NCBI RefSeq assembly: GCF_001655685.1
Contig: NZ_LYVF01000192.1
Coordinates: 1 to 64,000 of the forward strand
Reading direction: 5' to 3'
DNA from: Desulfotomaculum copahuensis
GTDB taxonomy: Bacteria; Bacillota; Desulfotomaculia; Desulfotomaculales; Desulfovirgulaceae
Length of the DNA: 64,000 bases
The notes under the pieces were generated by a model. It was not told the origin of the DNA, did not search any database, and worked only from the letters and a program-made list of their open reading frames with translations. The translations under genes and the position numbers were made by a program. Below, in pieces: positions 1-7,936 of the stretch; the first letter of the stretch is position 1; each line of letters opens with the position of its first letter.

Positions 1-52
1 GGCATCCGTCACCAAACACGCCCGGCTGCAAGGCTGGGAGTTATTATGTTGT

Positions 53-85
53 TTGCCTCTATTCCGGCACTATTGACGCTATAAT
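53..85 (+). promoter_or_regulatory. Weak candidate promoter for dsrMK
   Basis: A perfect TATAAT lies at 80-85, about 40 bp before the dsrM start. The only -35-like hexamer, TTGCCT at 53-58, is 21 bp away, too far for a normal SigA promoter. The -10 is suggestive; the real start of the transcription unit may lie left of the window. Confidence 0.25.
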
Positions 86-126
86 CTGGCGAAAAGCTTT
101 GAGGCCCTGTCTCAAAGGAGGTGTGG

Positions 127-927
127 TTGGCGGTGACCTATTTTATTGCGCAGATCCTGCCCTATATTACGGTAACCATTTTTGTGCTCGGGGTGCTTTA
201 CCGTCTCTGGCGCTGGGCCAGCGCCCGCATTGTGCACAACATCACGCTGGCTCCCTTCCCCCAGTCGAATGGTGAAGTGGTGGGCATTTATGCCCGTCAG
301 GTGATATTGTTTGAAAACCTGTTTAAGTTTGACATGCCCGTCTGGGTGGGCGGCTGGTTTTTTCATATTGCGCTGTTCAGTATTATCGGCGGACATGTGC
401 TGGGTATTTACACCCTCGGGAAGGAATTTATGTATGTAGGCGCTTCCGAAAAATTAAGTGTATACATGTCCGATCTGCTTGGTCTCACCTTCGGCATACT
501 GGCACTGATTGCACTTTTCTACCTTCTTTACCGTCGGGTGGCGGTCGACAAGGTGCGCCTGGTTTCCAACCCCAGCGATTACCTGTGGCTGCTGCTGCTC
601 ATTGCCATTGTAGCCGTCGGTGATTTTATGCGTTTGTTTCCCGGTTATGGCATCGAATACGCTCCGGTCAAGGAATACATCACTACGCTGGTCATGTTCC
701 AGCCGGCCGCCATTCCGGCCAATGCGCTGTTTATCACCCATATTTTCCTGGTACAAATATTGTTGATTGTTTTCCCGTTCAGCAAACTGATGCATGTGTT
801 CGGCATGTTCGGCGAGCGCTGGATTGAAAACCGGGTCTACAAGGATCCCGCGCCCGGACTGCCGAATGTGGATGTGGCCGCCGCCCGCGCCGCCGGCGCC
901 GGGTTGGCCAAAAGCGATGTCGCTTAA
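127..927 (+). CDS. dsrM: DsrM, membrane cytochrome b subunit of the DsrMK complex
   Basis: Integral-membrane protein of about 266 residues with five or so hydrophobic segments, related to the NarI/HdrE cytochrome b family. In sulfate reducers DsrM passes electrons from menaquinol to DsrK and on to DsrC. Histidines inside or at the edge of membrane segments (FHIALF..GGH, THIFLVQ, KLMH) are plausible heme ligands. A strong ribosome site (AAGGAGGTG, 115-123) overlaps a GTG at 121, so TTG 127 or GTG 133 is the likelier start. dsrK follows after 15 bp. No dsrJOP is present, as usual for Gram-positive sulfate reducers with a two-subunit DsrMK. The C-terminal Ala-rich tail is probably cytoplasmic. 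Confidence 0.88.
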   Translation: MAVTYFIAQILPYITVTIFVLGVLYRLWRWASARIVHNITLAPFPQSNGEVVGIYARQVILFENLFKFDMPVWVGGWFFHIALFSIIGGHVLGIYTLGKEFMYVGASEKLSVYMSDLLGLTFGILALIALFYLLYRRVAVDKVRLVSNPSDYLWLLLLIAIVAVGDFMRLFPGYGIEYAPVKEYITTLVMFQPAAIPANALFITHIFLVQILLIVFPFSKLMHVFGMFGERWIENRVYKDPAPGLPNVDVAAARAAGAGLAKSDVA

Positions 928-942
928 TGGGGGGTGACGAAA

Positions 943-2343
943 ATGCCAACATATAAAGGAATGGTACAGCCAATCAAAGCTCCTGACGACGTGCTCCGTC
1001 GCCTCCATTTGGAACCGACTCCGGACGACCAGAAGGTGGAAAAGGCCTTAAAATACCTGGACGAGATGCGCAAGAAATTCCGCTCTTTCACCCTGGCCAT
1101 GGAGACGTGTGTCAAGTGCGGATTGTGTGCGGAAAACTGCCATACCTATCTGGGCACCAGGGATCCGAACAACATTCCGACCAACCGCGCGGAGTTGATG
1201 CGCAAGATCTACCGGCGTTATTTCACTCTGGAAGGCCGCTGGTTCGGCAAACTGGTCGGGGCGGAGGATCTCAACCTGGATGTGATTGAGCAGTGGTACT
1301 CGTACTTCTATCAGTGCAGTGAGTGCCGCCGCTGCGCCTATACCTGCCCCTTCGGCATCGACACCTGTGAAGTGACCATGGCCGCGCGGCAGATATTGTA
1401 CTGGCTGGGCATCGTGCCCAAGATGCATGGTGAAATCGGCCTGGCCATTGAAAAAGTGGGCAACCATACCGGCCTGCCCAAGCCGGGTATTGTCGATACG
1501 CTGGAATTCCTGTCCGAGGAAATCATGGATGAATTCGGCGTGGAAGTAAATTTCCCGGTGGACAAGGAAGGGGCCGACATTTTGTATGTGCCTTCCTCGG
1601 CCGACTTTCTGCTCAACGCCTACACCCTGATGGGGGCGGGCATGTTCTTCACTTATATCGGCGCCAACTGGACCATTTCCTCGCACATGACGGAGGCCGG
1701 CAACTTCGGCCTGCTCTTCGACCAGCGTTTTGTCCTGCGCCATCTGTTTATGCGCCTGGTGGACGCGGCACAGAAGCTGAATGTGAAGAAAATCGTCTGG
1801 GGCGAATGCGGCCACGGCTGGCGGGCCTGGAAGATGTACCTGCCCACTATGACCGATATTCCCATCCGCTGGCCGATTGTGCACATTCATGATGAAATCG
1901 CCCATTATATCCGGACCAACCAACTCAAGCTCGATCCAACCAAAAACGACCACCCGGTCACCCTGCATGATCCGTGCAATTTTGTCCGCTGCTGCAGTCC
2001 GGGCGGACCGAACGGGCTGATTGAAAACCTGCGCACGGTGATCAAGGCCTCCTGCGCCGACTTCCGGGAGATGACGCCCAACCGGGATAAGAACTTCTGC
2101 TGCGGCGGCGGTTCGGGGATCCTGTTCGACGACCCGGAGATGTATCAACGGCGCATTCAGCTGTCCAGCAAGAAGGCCGAGCAGGTCCGGGCCACGGGCG
2201 TGGGCAAGGACGGCAACGGTATTCTCTGCGCCCCGTGCTCCATCTGCAAGGCGCAGCTTTACCCGATGGTGGAGGAGCACGAACTGGGTGTGGAAGTGAA
2301 GGGACTGGTCGACCTGCTGGGACGGGCGCTGGTCTGGAAGTAA
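943..2343 (+). CDS. dsrK: DsrK, HdrD-like iron-sulfur subunit
   Basis: Cytoplasmic catalytic subunit of DsrMK (466 residues), proposed to reduce the DsrC trisulfide/disulfide with electrons from DsrM. Two 4Fe-4S motifs lie near the N-terminus, C56-C59-C62-C66 and C125-C128-C131-C135. They are followed by two CCG-type motifs (HDPCNFVRCC about residue 340, FCCGGGSG about 390) that hold the special catalytic cluster of HdrB/D proteins. ATG 943 is chosen because a G-rich ribosome site sits just upstream; GTG 934 is also in frame. It is co-transcribed with dsrM; dsrC follows under its own promoter. Confidence 0.92.
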   Translation: MPTYKGMVQPIKAPDDVLRRLHLEPTPDDQKVEKALKYLDEMRKKFRSFTLAMETCVKCGLCAENCHTYLGTRDPNNIPTNRAELMRKIYRRYFTLEGRWFGKLVGAEDLNLDVIEQWYSYFYQCSECRRCAYTCPFGIDTCEVTMAARQILYWLGIVPKMHGEIGLAIEKVGNHTGLPKPGIVDTLEFLSEEIMDEFGVEVNFPVDKEGADILYVPSSADFLLNAYTLMGAGMFFTYIGANWTISSHMTEAGNFGLLFDQRFVLRHLFMRLVDAAQKLNVKKIVWGECGHGWRAWKMYLPTMTDIPIRWPIVHIHDEIAHYIRTNQLKLDPTKNDHPVTLHDPCNFVRCCSPGGPNGLIENLRTVIKASCADFREMTPNRDKNFCCGGGSGILFDDPEMYQRRIQLSSKKAEQVRATGVGKDGNGILCAPCSICKAQLYPMVEEHELGVEVKGLVDLLGRALVWK

Positions 2344-2371
2344 TTTTAAGTTGTGCTGTACGGTAAGGTGA

Positions 2372-2400
2372 TTGACTAGTATGCCGCGGGATGATATGCT
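2372..2400 (+). promoter_or_regulatory. SigA-type promoter of dsrC
   Basis: TTGACT (2372-2377), a 17-bp spacer and TATGCT (2395-2400). It predicts a transcript start near 2407 and a leader of about 120 nt. A separate promoter fits the high DsrC demand relative to the membrane complex. Confidence 0.65.
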
Positions 2401-2525
2401 TGTACTGGGGGTGATGTGCCCGCAGTAGCTTGGGGGAGAGGTCTGCGGCGGCTTGTTCACTCATTACCGTAAGTAAATAGGGTATCCTAAATTACAAACA
2501 TTTAGCTGGAGGTGCGATTTTAAAG

Positions 2526-2843
2526 ATGCCGACGATTAATGTGAACGGCGCGGACATTGAAGTTGATGAGGATGGTTTTATTGTCGACCCGGATTCCTGG
2601 AACGAGGATGTAGCGAAATACTTCGCCGCCCAGGAAGGCATCAAGGAACTTAATGACGATCACTGGAAAATGATCAACTATCTGCGTGACTATTACAAAC
2701 AATTCCAGATTGCGCCCATGATCCGCAAGCTGTGCAAAGAAACGGGCATGAGCCTGAAATATGTATACGAGTTGTTCCCCTCCGGTCCCGCCAAGGGCGC
2801 CTGCAAACTGGCCGGCCTGCCCAAGCCGACCGGCTGCGTATAA
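2526..2843 (+). CDS. dsrC: DsrC, sulfur-carrier protein of dissimilatory sulfite reduction
   Basis: Small (105 aa) soluble carrier that receives sulfite-derived sulfur from DsrAB as a trisulfide and is re-reduced by DsrMK. The flexible C-terminal arm reads GACKLAGLPKPTGCV and carries two cysteines ten residues apart (CX10C). This is the signature of true DsrC; TusE and other relatives keep only the last Cys. The last Cys is penultimate, as expected. Ribosome site GGAGGTG at 2509-2515. It lies between dsrMK and dsrN. dsrAB is not in the window. Confidence 0.95.
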   Translation: MPTINVNGADIEVDEDGFIVDPDSWNEDVAKYFAAQEGIKELNDDHWKMINYLRDYYKQFQIAPMIRKLCKETGMSLKYVYELFPSGPAKGACKLAGLPKPTGCV

Positions 2844-2926
2844 ATCAGGCTTTTTGCGGCTTATCACCCTATATTAATGTAAGATTGCGAGTTTCCATAC
2901 TGCATCGACAGGCACAGGCGGATGTA

Positions 2927-2962
2927 GCCCCTGCCGGCGGTGAGCGATCTCACCGGCGGGGC
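2927..2962 (+). other. Stable hairpin in the leader of dsrN
   Basis: GCCCC-T-GCCGG pairs with CCGGC-GGGGC, and an inner TGAG/CTCA helix closes a CGAT tetraloop. The hairpin has about 14 bp with two small bulges and no U-tract. It may be an mRNA stabiliser, a processing site or part of a leader element; I do not recognise a known riboswitch. Confidence 0.4.
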
Positions 2963-3018
2963 CAAAAGCTGTGCCTCTTATTTTGGTCTTCGGCCGGACG
3001 AAAGAGGTGGGGGAAAAT

Positions 3019-4443
3019 ATGCCGCACAGATCATTGCACATGCCGCGCCTGGTGATTGGAGCCCCGCAAGGCCGTTCGGGCAAGACTACGGTAACCATGG
3101 GCCTGCTGGCGGCGCTGGCGGGCGCCCGGGGATTGTGCGTGCAGCCTTTTAAAAAGGGGCCGGATTTTATTGATCCCGGCTGGCTGACCAGGGTGACCGG
3201 GCGGGCCTGCCGTAACCTGGACAGCTTTTTAATGACCCGGGAGATCATCCGGCAATCATTCGTCCGGCACATGGACGGCGCCGCCCTGGGCGTCGTGGAG
3301 GGGGCGATGGGGCTTTACGACGGCGTTGACCTGGCGGGCAGCGGCAGCACGGCTGAAATAGCCAAAGCCATTCAAGCGCCGGTGGTCCTGGTGGTGGATA
3401 CCACCCGCATGACCCGCAGTGTGGCGGCCATGGTGATGGGGTTTATGCATTTTGACCCGGAAATCCGCCTGGCCGGAGTAATTTTGAACAAAGTGGCCCG
3501 CCCCCGGCATGAAAACATGTTGCGTGCGGCTATTGAGCAATATTGCGGCCTGCCGGTGCTGGGAGCCGTTCCCAAGGGAGCCCGTTTGACCATTCCCGAT
3601 CGGCACCTGGGTTTGATCCCGGCCGGTGAGCGGGAAGAGCTCGGCCGGGCAGTGGAAGAAATCGGCCGCACCGCGCCGGAGTACCTGGATCTGGACGGAT
3701 TGCTGCGTGTGGCCGGAGAGGCGCCGCCCCTGGCGGCTGACCGGGCGGCGGCACAGACGGCTGAAAATTTTGATGGATCCCGGTCCGCTGCGGGCATAAG
3801 ACCGGTGATTGGCGTTTTCAAGGACCGGGCGTTCAGCTTTTACTACCCGGACAACCTGGAGGCGCTGGCCGCGGCGGGGGCGGAATTGAAATACATTGAC
3901 GCCATCAATGATCCCGTTTTGCCGGAAGTGGACGCTTTGTATATCGGCGGCGGCTTTCCGGAAGTGTTTGCCCGTGAACTGGCGGCCAACCGGGGCCTGC
4001 GTGCGGCGCTGCGGACGCGGGTGGAGGAGGGACTGCCGGTTTATGCGGAATGCGGCGGCCTGATCTATCTGGGCCGCCGGGTCACCTGGCGGGAGGAGGT
4101 CTTCGAGATGTGCGGGGCGCTGCCCTTTGACGTGGTCATGTCCGACCGGCCGCAGGGACATGGCTACGAGGTGGTTGAGGTGGCTGAGCCGAACATTGTA
4201 TTTCAGCCCGGCGAAGTGGTCAAAGGGCATGAATTCCATCACTCCCGACTGGCCAACCTGGACCGGGAAAAAGTGCGTTTCGCCTTCCGGGTGGTGCGCG
4301 GATGGGGTATTGACGGCCGGTGTGACGGGCTGATTTATAAAAATGTACTGGCCACATACAACCATATTCACGCCCTGGCGGTGCCCCGGTGGGCGCCCCG
4401 CCTGGTGGGGGCGGCGCGGGAACACAGATGGCCGGGGCTATAG
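3019..4443 (+). CDS. dsrN: DsrN/CbiA-type glutamine-dependent amidase
   Basis: Cobyrinate a,c-diamide synthase family (474 aa). An N-terminal ATP-binding domain of the dethiobiotin-synthetase type (P-loop GAPQGRSGKTT near residue 12, FKKGPDFIDPGWL) is followed by a class-I glutamine amidotransferase domain with the nucleophile Cys in YAECGGLIYLG. In sulfate reducers the homologue beside dsr genes, DsrN, is thought to amidate siroheme to the siro(heme)amide of DsrAB. Proximity to dsrC and dsrMK favours that over cobalamin synthesis, and no other cob/cbi gene is nearby. Start ATG 3019 follows GAGGTGGGGG; an upstream in-frame ATG at 2971 lacks a ribosome site. A CbiA role cannot be excluded. Confidence 0.82.
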   Translation: MPHRSLHMPRLVIGAPQGRSGKTTVTMGLLAALAGARGLCVQPFKKGPDFIDPGWLTRVTGRACRNLDSFLMTREIIRQSFVRHMDGAALGVVEGAMGLYDGVDLAGSGSTAEIAKAIQAPVVLVVDTTRMTRSVAAMVMGFMHFDPEIRLAGVILNKVARPRHENMLRAAIEQYCGLPVLGAVPKGARLTIPDRHLGLIPAGEREELGRAVEEIGRTAPEYLDLDGLLRVAGEAPPLAADRAAAQTAENFDGSRSAAGIRPVIGVFKDRAFSFYYPDNLEALAAAGAELKYIDAINDPVLPEVDALYIGGGFPEVFARELAANRGLRAALRTRVEEGLPVYAECGGLIYLGRRVTWREEVFEMCGALPFDVVMSDRPQGHGYEVVEVAEPNIVFQPGEVVKGHEFHHSRLANLDREKVRFAFRVVRGWGIDGRCDGLIYKNVLATYNHIHALAVPRWAPRLVGAAREHRWPGL

Positions 4444-4462
4444 ATATGCGGAGAAGGGGAGT

Positions 4463-4506
4463 GCGGTGCCACCCGGAGATCAATGCCGGGTGGCACCGCT
4501 TTTTTT
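4463..4506 (+). terminator. Rho-independent terminator after dsrN
   Basis: A perfect 12-bp inverted repeat (4463-4474 with 4488-4499) is followed by seven T. The 3' arm GGGTGGCACCGC happens to resemble a T-box sequence, but no stem I precedes it because dsrN coding sequence lies directly upstream. Confidence 0.88.
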
Positions 4507-4574
4507 GCTTACATATAAGATTATTTTCCATGACAAACTAAACCTGATCAATTTGCAAAGGGGTGAATGATTGC

Positions 4575-5294
4575 ATGCAAGGGATTTTTCCTGCAGTTCG
4601 TCCGGCGCTGATCGTTTTCAGCCTGATCCTGCTTGCTCTGGCAGCCGGGCTGGGGCTTTCCGGGTGGCCAGCCGGGGCGCAGAACACCACCCTCTACTGG
4701 GGAAACAGCGGCCAGGATGTGGTGCGTGTGCAGAACCGCCTGCGCGACTGGGGTTATTACCACGGCCCGGTGGACGGGTTTTATGGCGCGGATATGCAGC
4801 GGGCTGTGGTTGACTATCAACTTGCCAACGGGTTGCCCCCCAGCGGGGTGGTGGATGCCGCCACCTGGGAGACCCTGGGCTATGCCCCGCCGGCTACGTC
4901 CCCGGCGCCGGAACCGGCCGGTTTGTCCCGCGGGATCAGCAACCGGGATTCGGTGTACCTGCTGGCCAAGGTAATTGAAGGGGAAGCGGCCAACGAGCCT
5001 TTTGACGGCAAGGTGGCCGTGGGGGCGGTAATCGTCAACCGCACCAGAAGCGCCGCCTTTCCCCACAGTCTGTCCGGCGTGATTTATCAGCCCGATGCTT
5101 TTGAGTCGGTGAGCAATGGTCAGTACAACCGGCCGGTGAGCAGCGAAGCCCTGCGTGCTGCCATGCTGGCCGTGAGCGGTTGGGATCCCACCGGCGGTGC
5201 GATCTATTTCTGGAATCCGGGCAAGCAGGTCAGCCCGTGGATCTGGTCGCGCGATGTAATCACCCGGATCGGTGATCAGGTGTTTGCCCGTTAA
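4575..5294 (+). CDS. sleB: SleB, spore cortex-lytic enzyme
   Basis: Secreted lytic transglycosylase that degrades cortex peptidoglycan during germination. It has an N-terminal signal peptide (cleavage likely after WPAGAQ), one peptidoglycan-binding domain (about residues 40-95, QDVVRVQNRLRDWGYY) and a C-terminal Hydrolase_2/SleB catalytic domain with the conserved EGEAANEPFDGKVAVGAV block. 239 aa. ATG 4575 lies nine bases after AAGGGGTG. ypeB follows after 22 bp, the usual sleB-ypeB pair. I looked for a SigG promoter but found no convincing one. Confidence 0.93.
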   Translation: MQGIFPAVRPALIVFSLILLALAAGLGLSGWPAGAQNTTLYWGNSGQDVVRVQNRLRDWGYYHGPVDGFYGADMQRAVVDYQLANGLPPSGVVDAATWETLGYAPPATSPAPEPAGLSRGISNRDSVYLLAKVIEGEAANEPFDGKVAVGAVIVNRTRSAAFPHSLSGVIYQPDAFESVSNGQYNRPVSSEALRAAMLAVSGWDPTGGAIYFWNPGKQVSPWIWSRDVITRIGDQVFAR

Positions 5295-5316
5295 TAAATT
5301 CGCGGGGGGAACTGAG

Positions 5317-6690
5317 ATGCAAAGGAAAATACGGCTTTGGATACTGCCGGTGGCGGCGGCGGTACTCCTGCTGGGCGGCCTCGGCTACTGGGGACAGCAG
5401 CAGATGACCATGCGCAGACAAATGGAGACCGCACTGAACAACAAGTACCACCGTTCGTTTTACAGCCTGCTGGAGAATGTGCAAAATACGGAAGTGCTGT
5501 TGTCCAAAAGCTTGGTTGCCGCCGCACCCGCGCAGGACAGCCGCCTGTTTATGGAACTGTGGCAGCGCGCCAACGCCGCCCAGGCCGACTTGAGCCAGCT
5601 GCCGCTGGGCGACGTCCAGACCGGCCGGACGGCCAAGTTTTTAACCCAGGTGGGGGATTATGCCCACAGCATGCTTCTGCATGTGGCCGATGGAAAGGCC
5701 AAATCAAAAGAGCAGTGGGAGACACTTAACCGCTTATACCGACAATCGTCGGAACTGAACACGGAGTTGCACGGCATCGAAGCCAGCATCGCCGGGGGCA
5801 GGCTTTACCTGAGCGAGTTGAGCCGGCAGTCGGGCCTGGGTTTGCAGCGCCAGGGCCCCCGGCTGGCCAACGATAACTTCCGCACAGTGGAAAAGCATAT
5901 GCAGGGTTTCCCCACTTTGATCTACGACGGCCCGTTTTCAGATCACCTGGAAAACACTCCCGTGCAGGGCGTGACGGGAAAGGTTATCGACGCCGACCAG
6001 GCCCGGTCGGTGGCCGTCAAGTCGGTCAGCCGCGATCCGGGCACGGAATACGTAGTCCGGCGGGTAAGTGAAGGCAAGGGGAAAATCCCCTTTTACCGGG
6101 TGGAGTTCAGTGCCAGTCCGGACCGGACCGGGGAAAGGGTGGCCGTAGCCGTCAGCCGGCAGGGCGGTCATTTGATGTGGCTGACCGACAGCCGGGCGCC
6201 GGGCAAAACAACCTGGAGCATTCCCCGGGCAAGGGAGGCGGCGCTGCGCTACCTGCAGCAGCACGGGTTCCAGCAAATGGTACCGGTTTACTACATGCAA
6301 ATGGACGGCGAGGCTGTGTTCAACTTTGCCGGTTCCCAGAACGGCGTGGTATTGTATCCGGATCAGGTCAAGGTCACCGTGGCGTTGGACAACGGCCAGG
6401 TGGTGGGCTTGGAGGCCGCCGGGTATCTGGTTTCCCACCACCGGCGGGAATTGCCCCGGCCGGTGTTGAGCGCGTCCGCCGCCCGGGCGAAGTTGAGTCC
6501 ACGCCTGCAACGGGTGAGCGGCGGCCGCCTGGCGCTGATCCCCGTATCCGGCGGCGGTGAAAAGCTGACCTATGAGTTCCGGGGCGATCTTGGAGCGGAT
6601 ACATTCCTGGTTTACATCAATGCTCTGGATGGCCGGGAAGATCAAGTGCTGCGCGTGGTGCGAAACAAGGAAGGAATATTGACCCTGTAG
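5317..6690 (+). CDS. ypeB: YpeB, germination protein required for SleB
   Basis: Membrane-anchored spore protein (457 aa) needed for SleB localisation and stability. One N-terminal membrane anchor (RLWILPVAAAVLLLGGLGYW) is followed by a long extracytoplasmic region with C-terminal PepSY-like modules (around GERVAVAVSRQGGHLMW and VKVTVALDNGQVVGLEA). ATG 5317 has a GGGGGGAACTGAG ribosome site. It is the last gene of the sleB operon. Confidence 0.92.
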   Translation: MQRKIRLWILPVAAAVLLLGGLGYWGQQQMTMRRQMETALNNKYHRSFYSLLENVQNTEVLLSKSLVAAAPAQDSRLFMELWQRANAAQADLSQLPLGDVQTGRTAKFLTQVGDYAHSMLLHVADGKAKSKEQWETLNRLYRQSSELNTELHGIEASIAGGRLYLSELSRQSGLGLQRQGPRLANDNFRTVEKHMQGFPTLIYDGPFSDHLENTPVQGVTGKVIDADQARSVAVKSVSRDPGTEYVVRRVSEGKGKIPFYRVEFSASPDRTGERVAVAVSRQGGHLMWLTDSRAPGKTTWSIPRAREAALRYLQQHGFQQMVPVYYMQMDGEAVFNFAGSQNGVVLYPDQVKVTVALDNGQVVGLEAAGYLVSHHRRELPRPVLSASAARAKLSPRLQRVSGGRLALIPVSGGGEKLTYEFRGDLGADTFLVYINALDGREDQVLRVVRNKEGILTL

Positions 6691-6931
6691 GCCGGGAATT
6701 GGCGGCGCCTTCACCGTAACCGCCGGATAACCGTCCGCCGGCCGGGCAACAACTTTCGCTGCCGGGGCTGCAAAGGCCGGAATATTGACACAGGAATCCC
6801 GGGCATGGCTTTATGTAGGCGATGAGGGTATGGGCCTGAAGCCTTCAGCATCCAATTGCAGTTTAAGTATTTCAGCTGGTAAGGCTGCACCGGTTATTGG
6901 CGTGCCAGCACCGGAAAGCCCGGTTTCACTA

Positions 6932-6960
6932 TTGACAATTGAACTGGGGCGTGATATGAT
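6932..6960 (+). promoter_or_regulatory. SigA promoter of the alaR-alaT T-box transcript
   Basis: TTGACA (6932-6937), 17-bp spacer, TATGAT (6955-6960). It predicts a transcript start near 6967, immediately before the T-box stem I. The 240 bp between ypeB and this promoter hold no gene I can support. Confidence 0.85.
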
Positions 6961-6966
6961 TTTTTA

Positions 6967-7236
6967 TATTTTCACGAACGGCCATGAAGGGATTAAGGGC
7001 GTCCGGAAGCAAAAGCGAGCCGGGAACAGGTGCGAGCCGGCTGCGGAAAGCGCCCCCGCCACCCCGGAGCTGCAGGCTGAAAGCGTGACGGGTGGTTCAA
7101 AGCCATTCGCCGCCTGGTAAGCCCCGTCCGGTTGCCCGCCGTTATCCGGGCCGAAAGAGGAGCGTACACTTGTACGTTCAACTTGGGTGGTACCGCGAGA
7201 ACAGCTCTCGTCCCATGAGGACGAGAGATTTTTTTT
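6967..7236 (+). promoter_or_regulatory. T-box riboswitch (tRNA-sensing leader) of alaR-alaT
   Basis: The hallmark T-box sequence TGGGTGGTACCGCG is at 7184-7197, directly before a terminator. Upstream lie a small hairpin CGTAC-ACTT-GTACG (7163-7176) in the stem III position and a stem-I apical region AGCCGG...CCGGCT with the typical GGTGCGAG loop (about 7018-7042). A basal helix GAACGGCC (6977-6984) pairs with GGGTGGTTC (7090-7098, one mismatch), next to K-turn-like ATGA and GA elements. The specifier is not certain. By analogy with the glyQS T-box, where the codon follows GAAA, GCG at 7083-7085 (Ala) is the best candidate and fits an alanine transaminase downstream. TGG and TTC at 7093-7098 are less likely. 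Confidence 0.88.
7205..7236 (+). terminator. T-box attenuator terminator
   Basis: CTCTCGTCC (7205-7213) pairs perfectly with GGACGAGAG (7219-7227) and is followed by T8. The antiterminator would pair the T-box sequence with the 5' side when uncharged tRNA is bound, allowing read-through into alaR. Confidence 0.9.
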
Positions 7237-7290
7237 CGCTCCGGACGGGCGTGCTTTTAAAATCAAAATATATGGGCGGAGGTGATGCCG

Positions 7291-7770
7291 GTGAGGGAAA
7301 TACTGGAGTTGCTGGAGGAAAACGCCAGGCTGACGGCGGAGGAAATCGCCGTCATGTTGAACATGAACGTTGATGACGTGCGGGACATCATCCGTGAGCT
7401 GGAAAAAAACAAGACCATCTTGAAATACATGACCCTGGTAAACTGGGAGAAGGCCGGGGTGGAAAAGGTTTCCGCCCTGATTGAAGTGCGCCTGACACCG
7501 CAGCGCGATGTCGGCTTTGACGGAGTGGCGGAACGCATTTACCGTTTTCCGGAAGTACGCAGTGTGCGTCTGATGTCGGGCGCCTATGACCTGGCTGTTT
7601 TTGTAGAAGGCAAAAATATGCGCGAGGTAAGCCATTTTGTGGCCACCAAGTTGTCCACCATCGAAGGGGTGATTACCACCGCCACCCATTTTGTGCTCAA
7701 AAGCTATAAAGAGGACGGGGTAATCATTGAAGACGGCGAGTCGGATCACCGCTTGACCATTACGCCATAA
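7291..7770 (+). CDS. alaR: AlaR-like Lrp/AsnC-family regulator
   Basis: 159-aa DNA-binding protein with an N-terminal winged HTH (about residues 5-55) and a C-terminal RAM/AsnC ligand domain (FDGVAERIYRFPEVRSVRLMSGAYDLAVFVEG). It resembles B. subtilis YugG (AlaR), which activates the neighbouring alanine transaminase gene; the same order is found here. GTG 7291 is chosen, eight bases after GGAGG; ATG 7285 overlaps the ribosome site. It is the first gene behind the T-box, so its synthesis should rise when the cognate tRNA is uncharged. Confidence 0.85.
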   Translation: MREILELLEENARLTAEEIAVMLNMNVDDVRDIIRELEKNKTILKYMTLVNWEKAGVEKVSALIEVRLTPQRDVGFDGVAERIYRFPEVRSVRLMSGAYDLAVFVEGKNMREVSHFVATKLSTIEGVITTATHFVLKSYKEDGVIIEDGESDHRLTITP

Positions 7771-7936
7771 CAAAGGCCCGCAAGGCCGGCGGGGTCCGGG
7801 CGGGCGGTTGCGGTGGCCGTATGGCGGAGGCGGCACCCGTCACCGGTGTCCTTCCCGCCGGTACGCCGCTCGTGACGCATGAAAGCCGGCGGTTGCGGTT
7901 GCTGATAAAGCGAGAGGCAAAAAGGAGGAGCGACTG

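Noticed and set aside
4463-4506. T-box-like sequence GGGTGGCACCGC after dsrN
   Set aside because: It is the 3' arm of a simple perfect hairpin; no stem I or specifier can exist because dsrN coding sequence lies directly upstream, and the next gene (sleB) is not amino-acid related.
4500-4574. SigG promoter for sleB
   Set aside because: CAAACTA could be a -10, but no GnATR element lies at the right distance.
6785-6814. TTGACA with a CTTTAT 18 bp downstream after ypeB
   Set aside because: Poor -10 and no gene before the much better promoter at 6932.
6785-7120. Open frame over the alaR leader region
   Set aside because: It overlaps the promoter and T-box stem I and encodes no recognisable protein.
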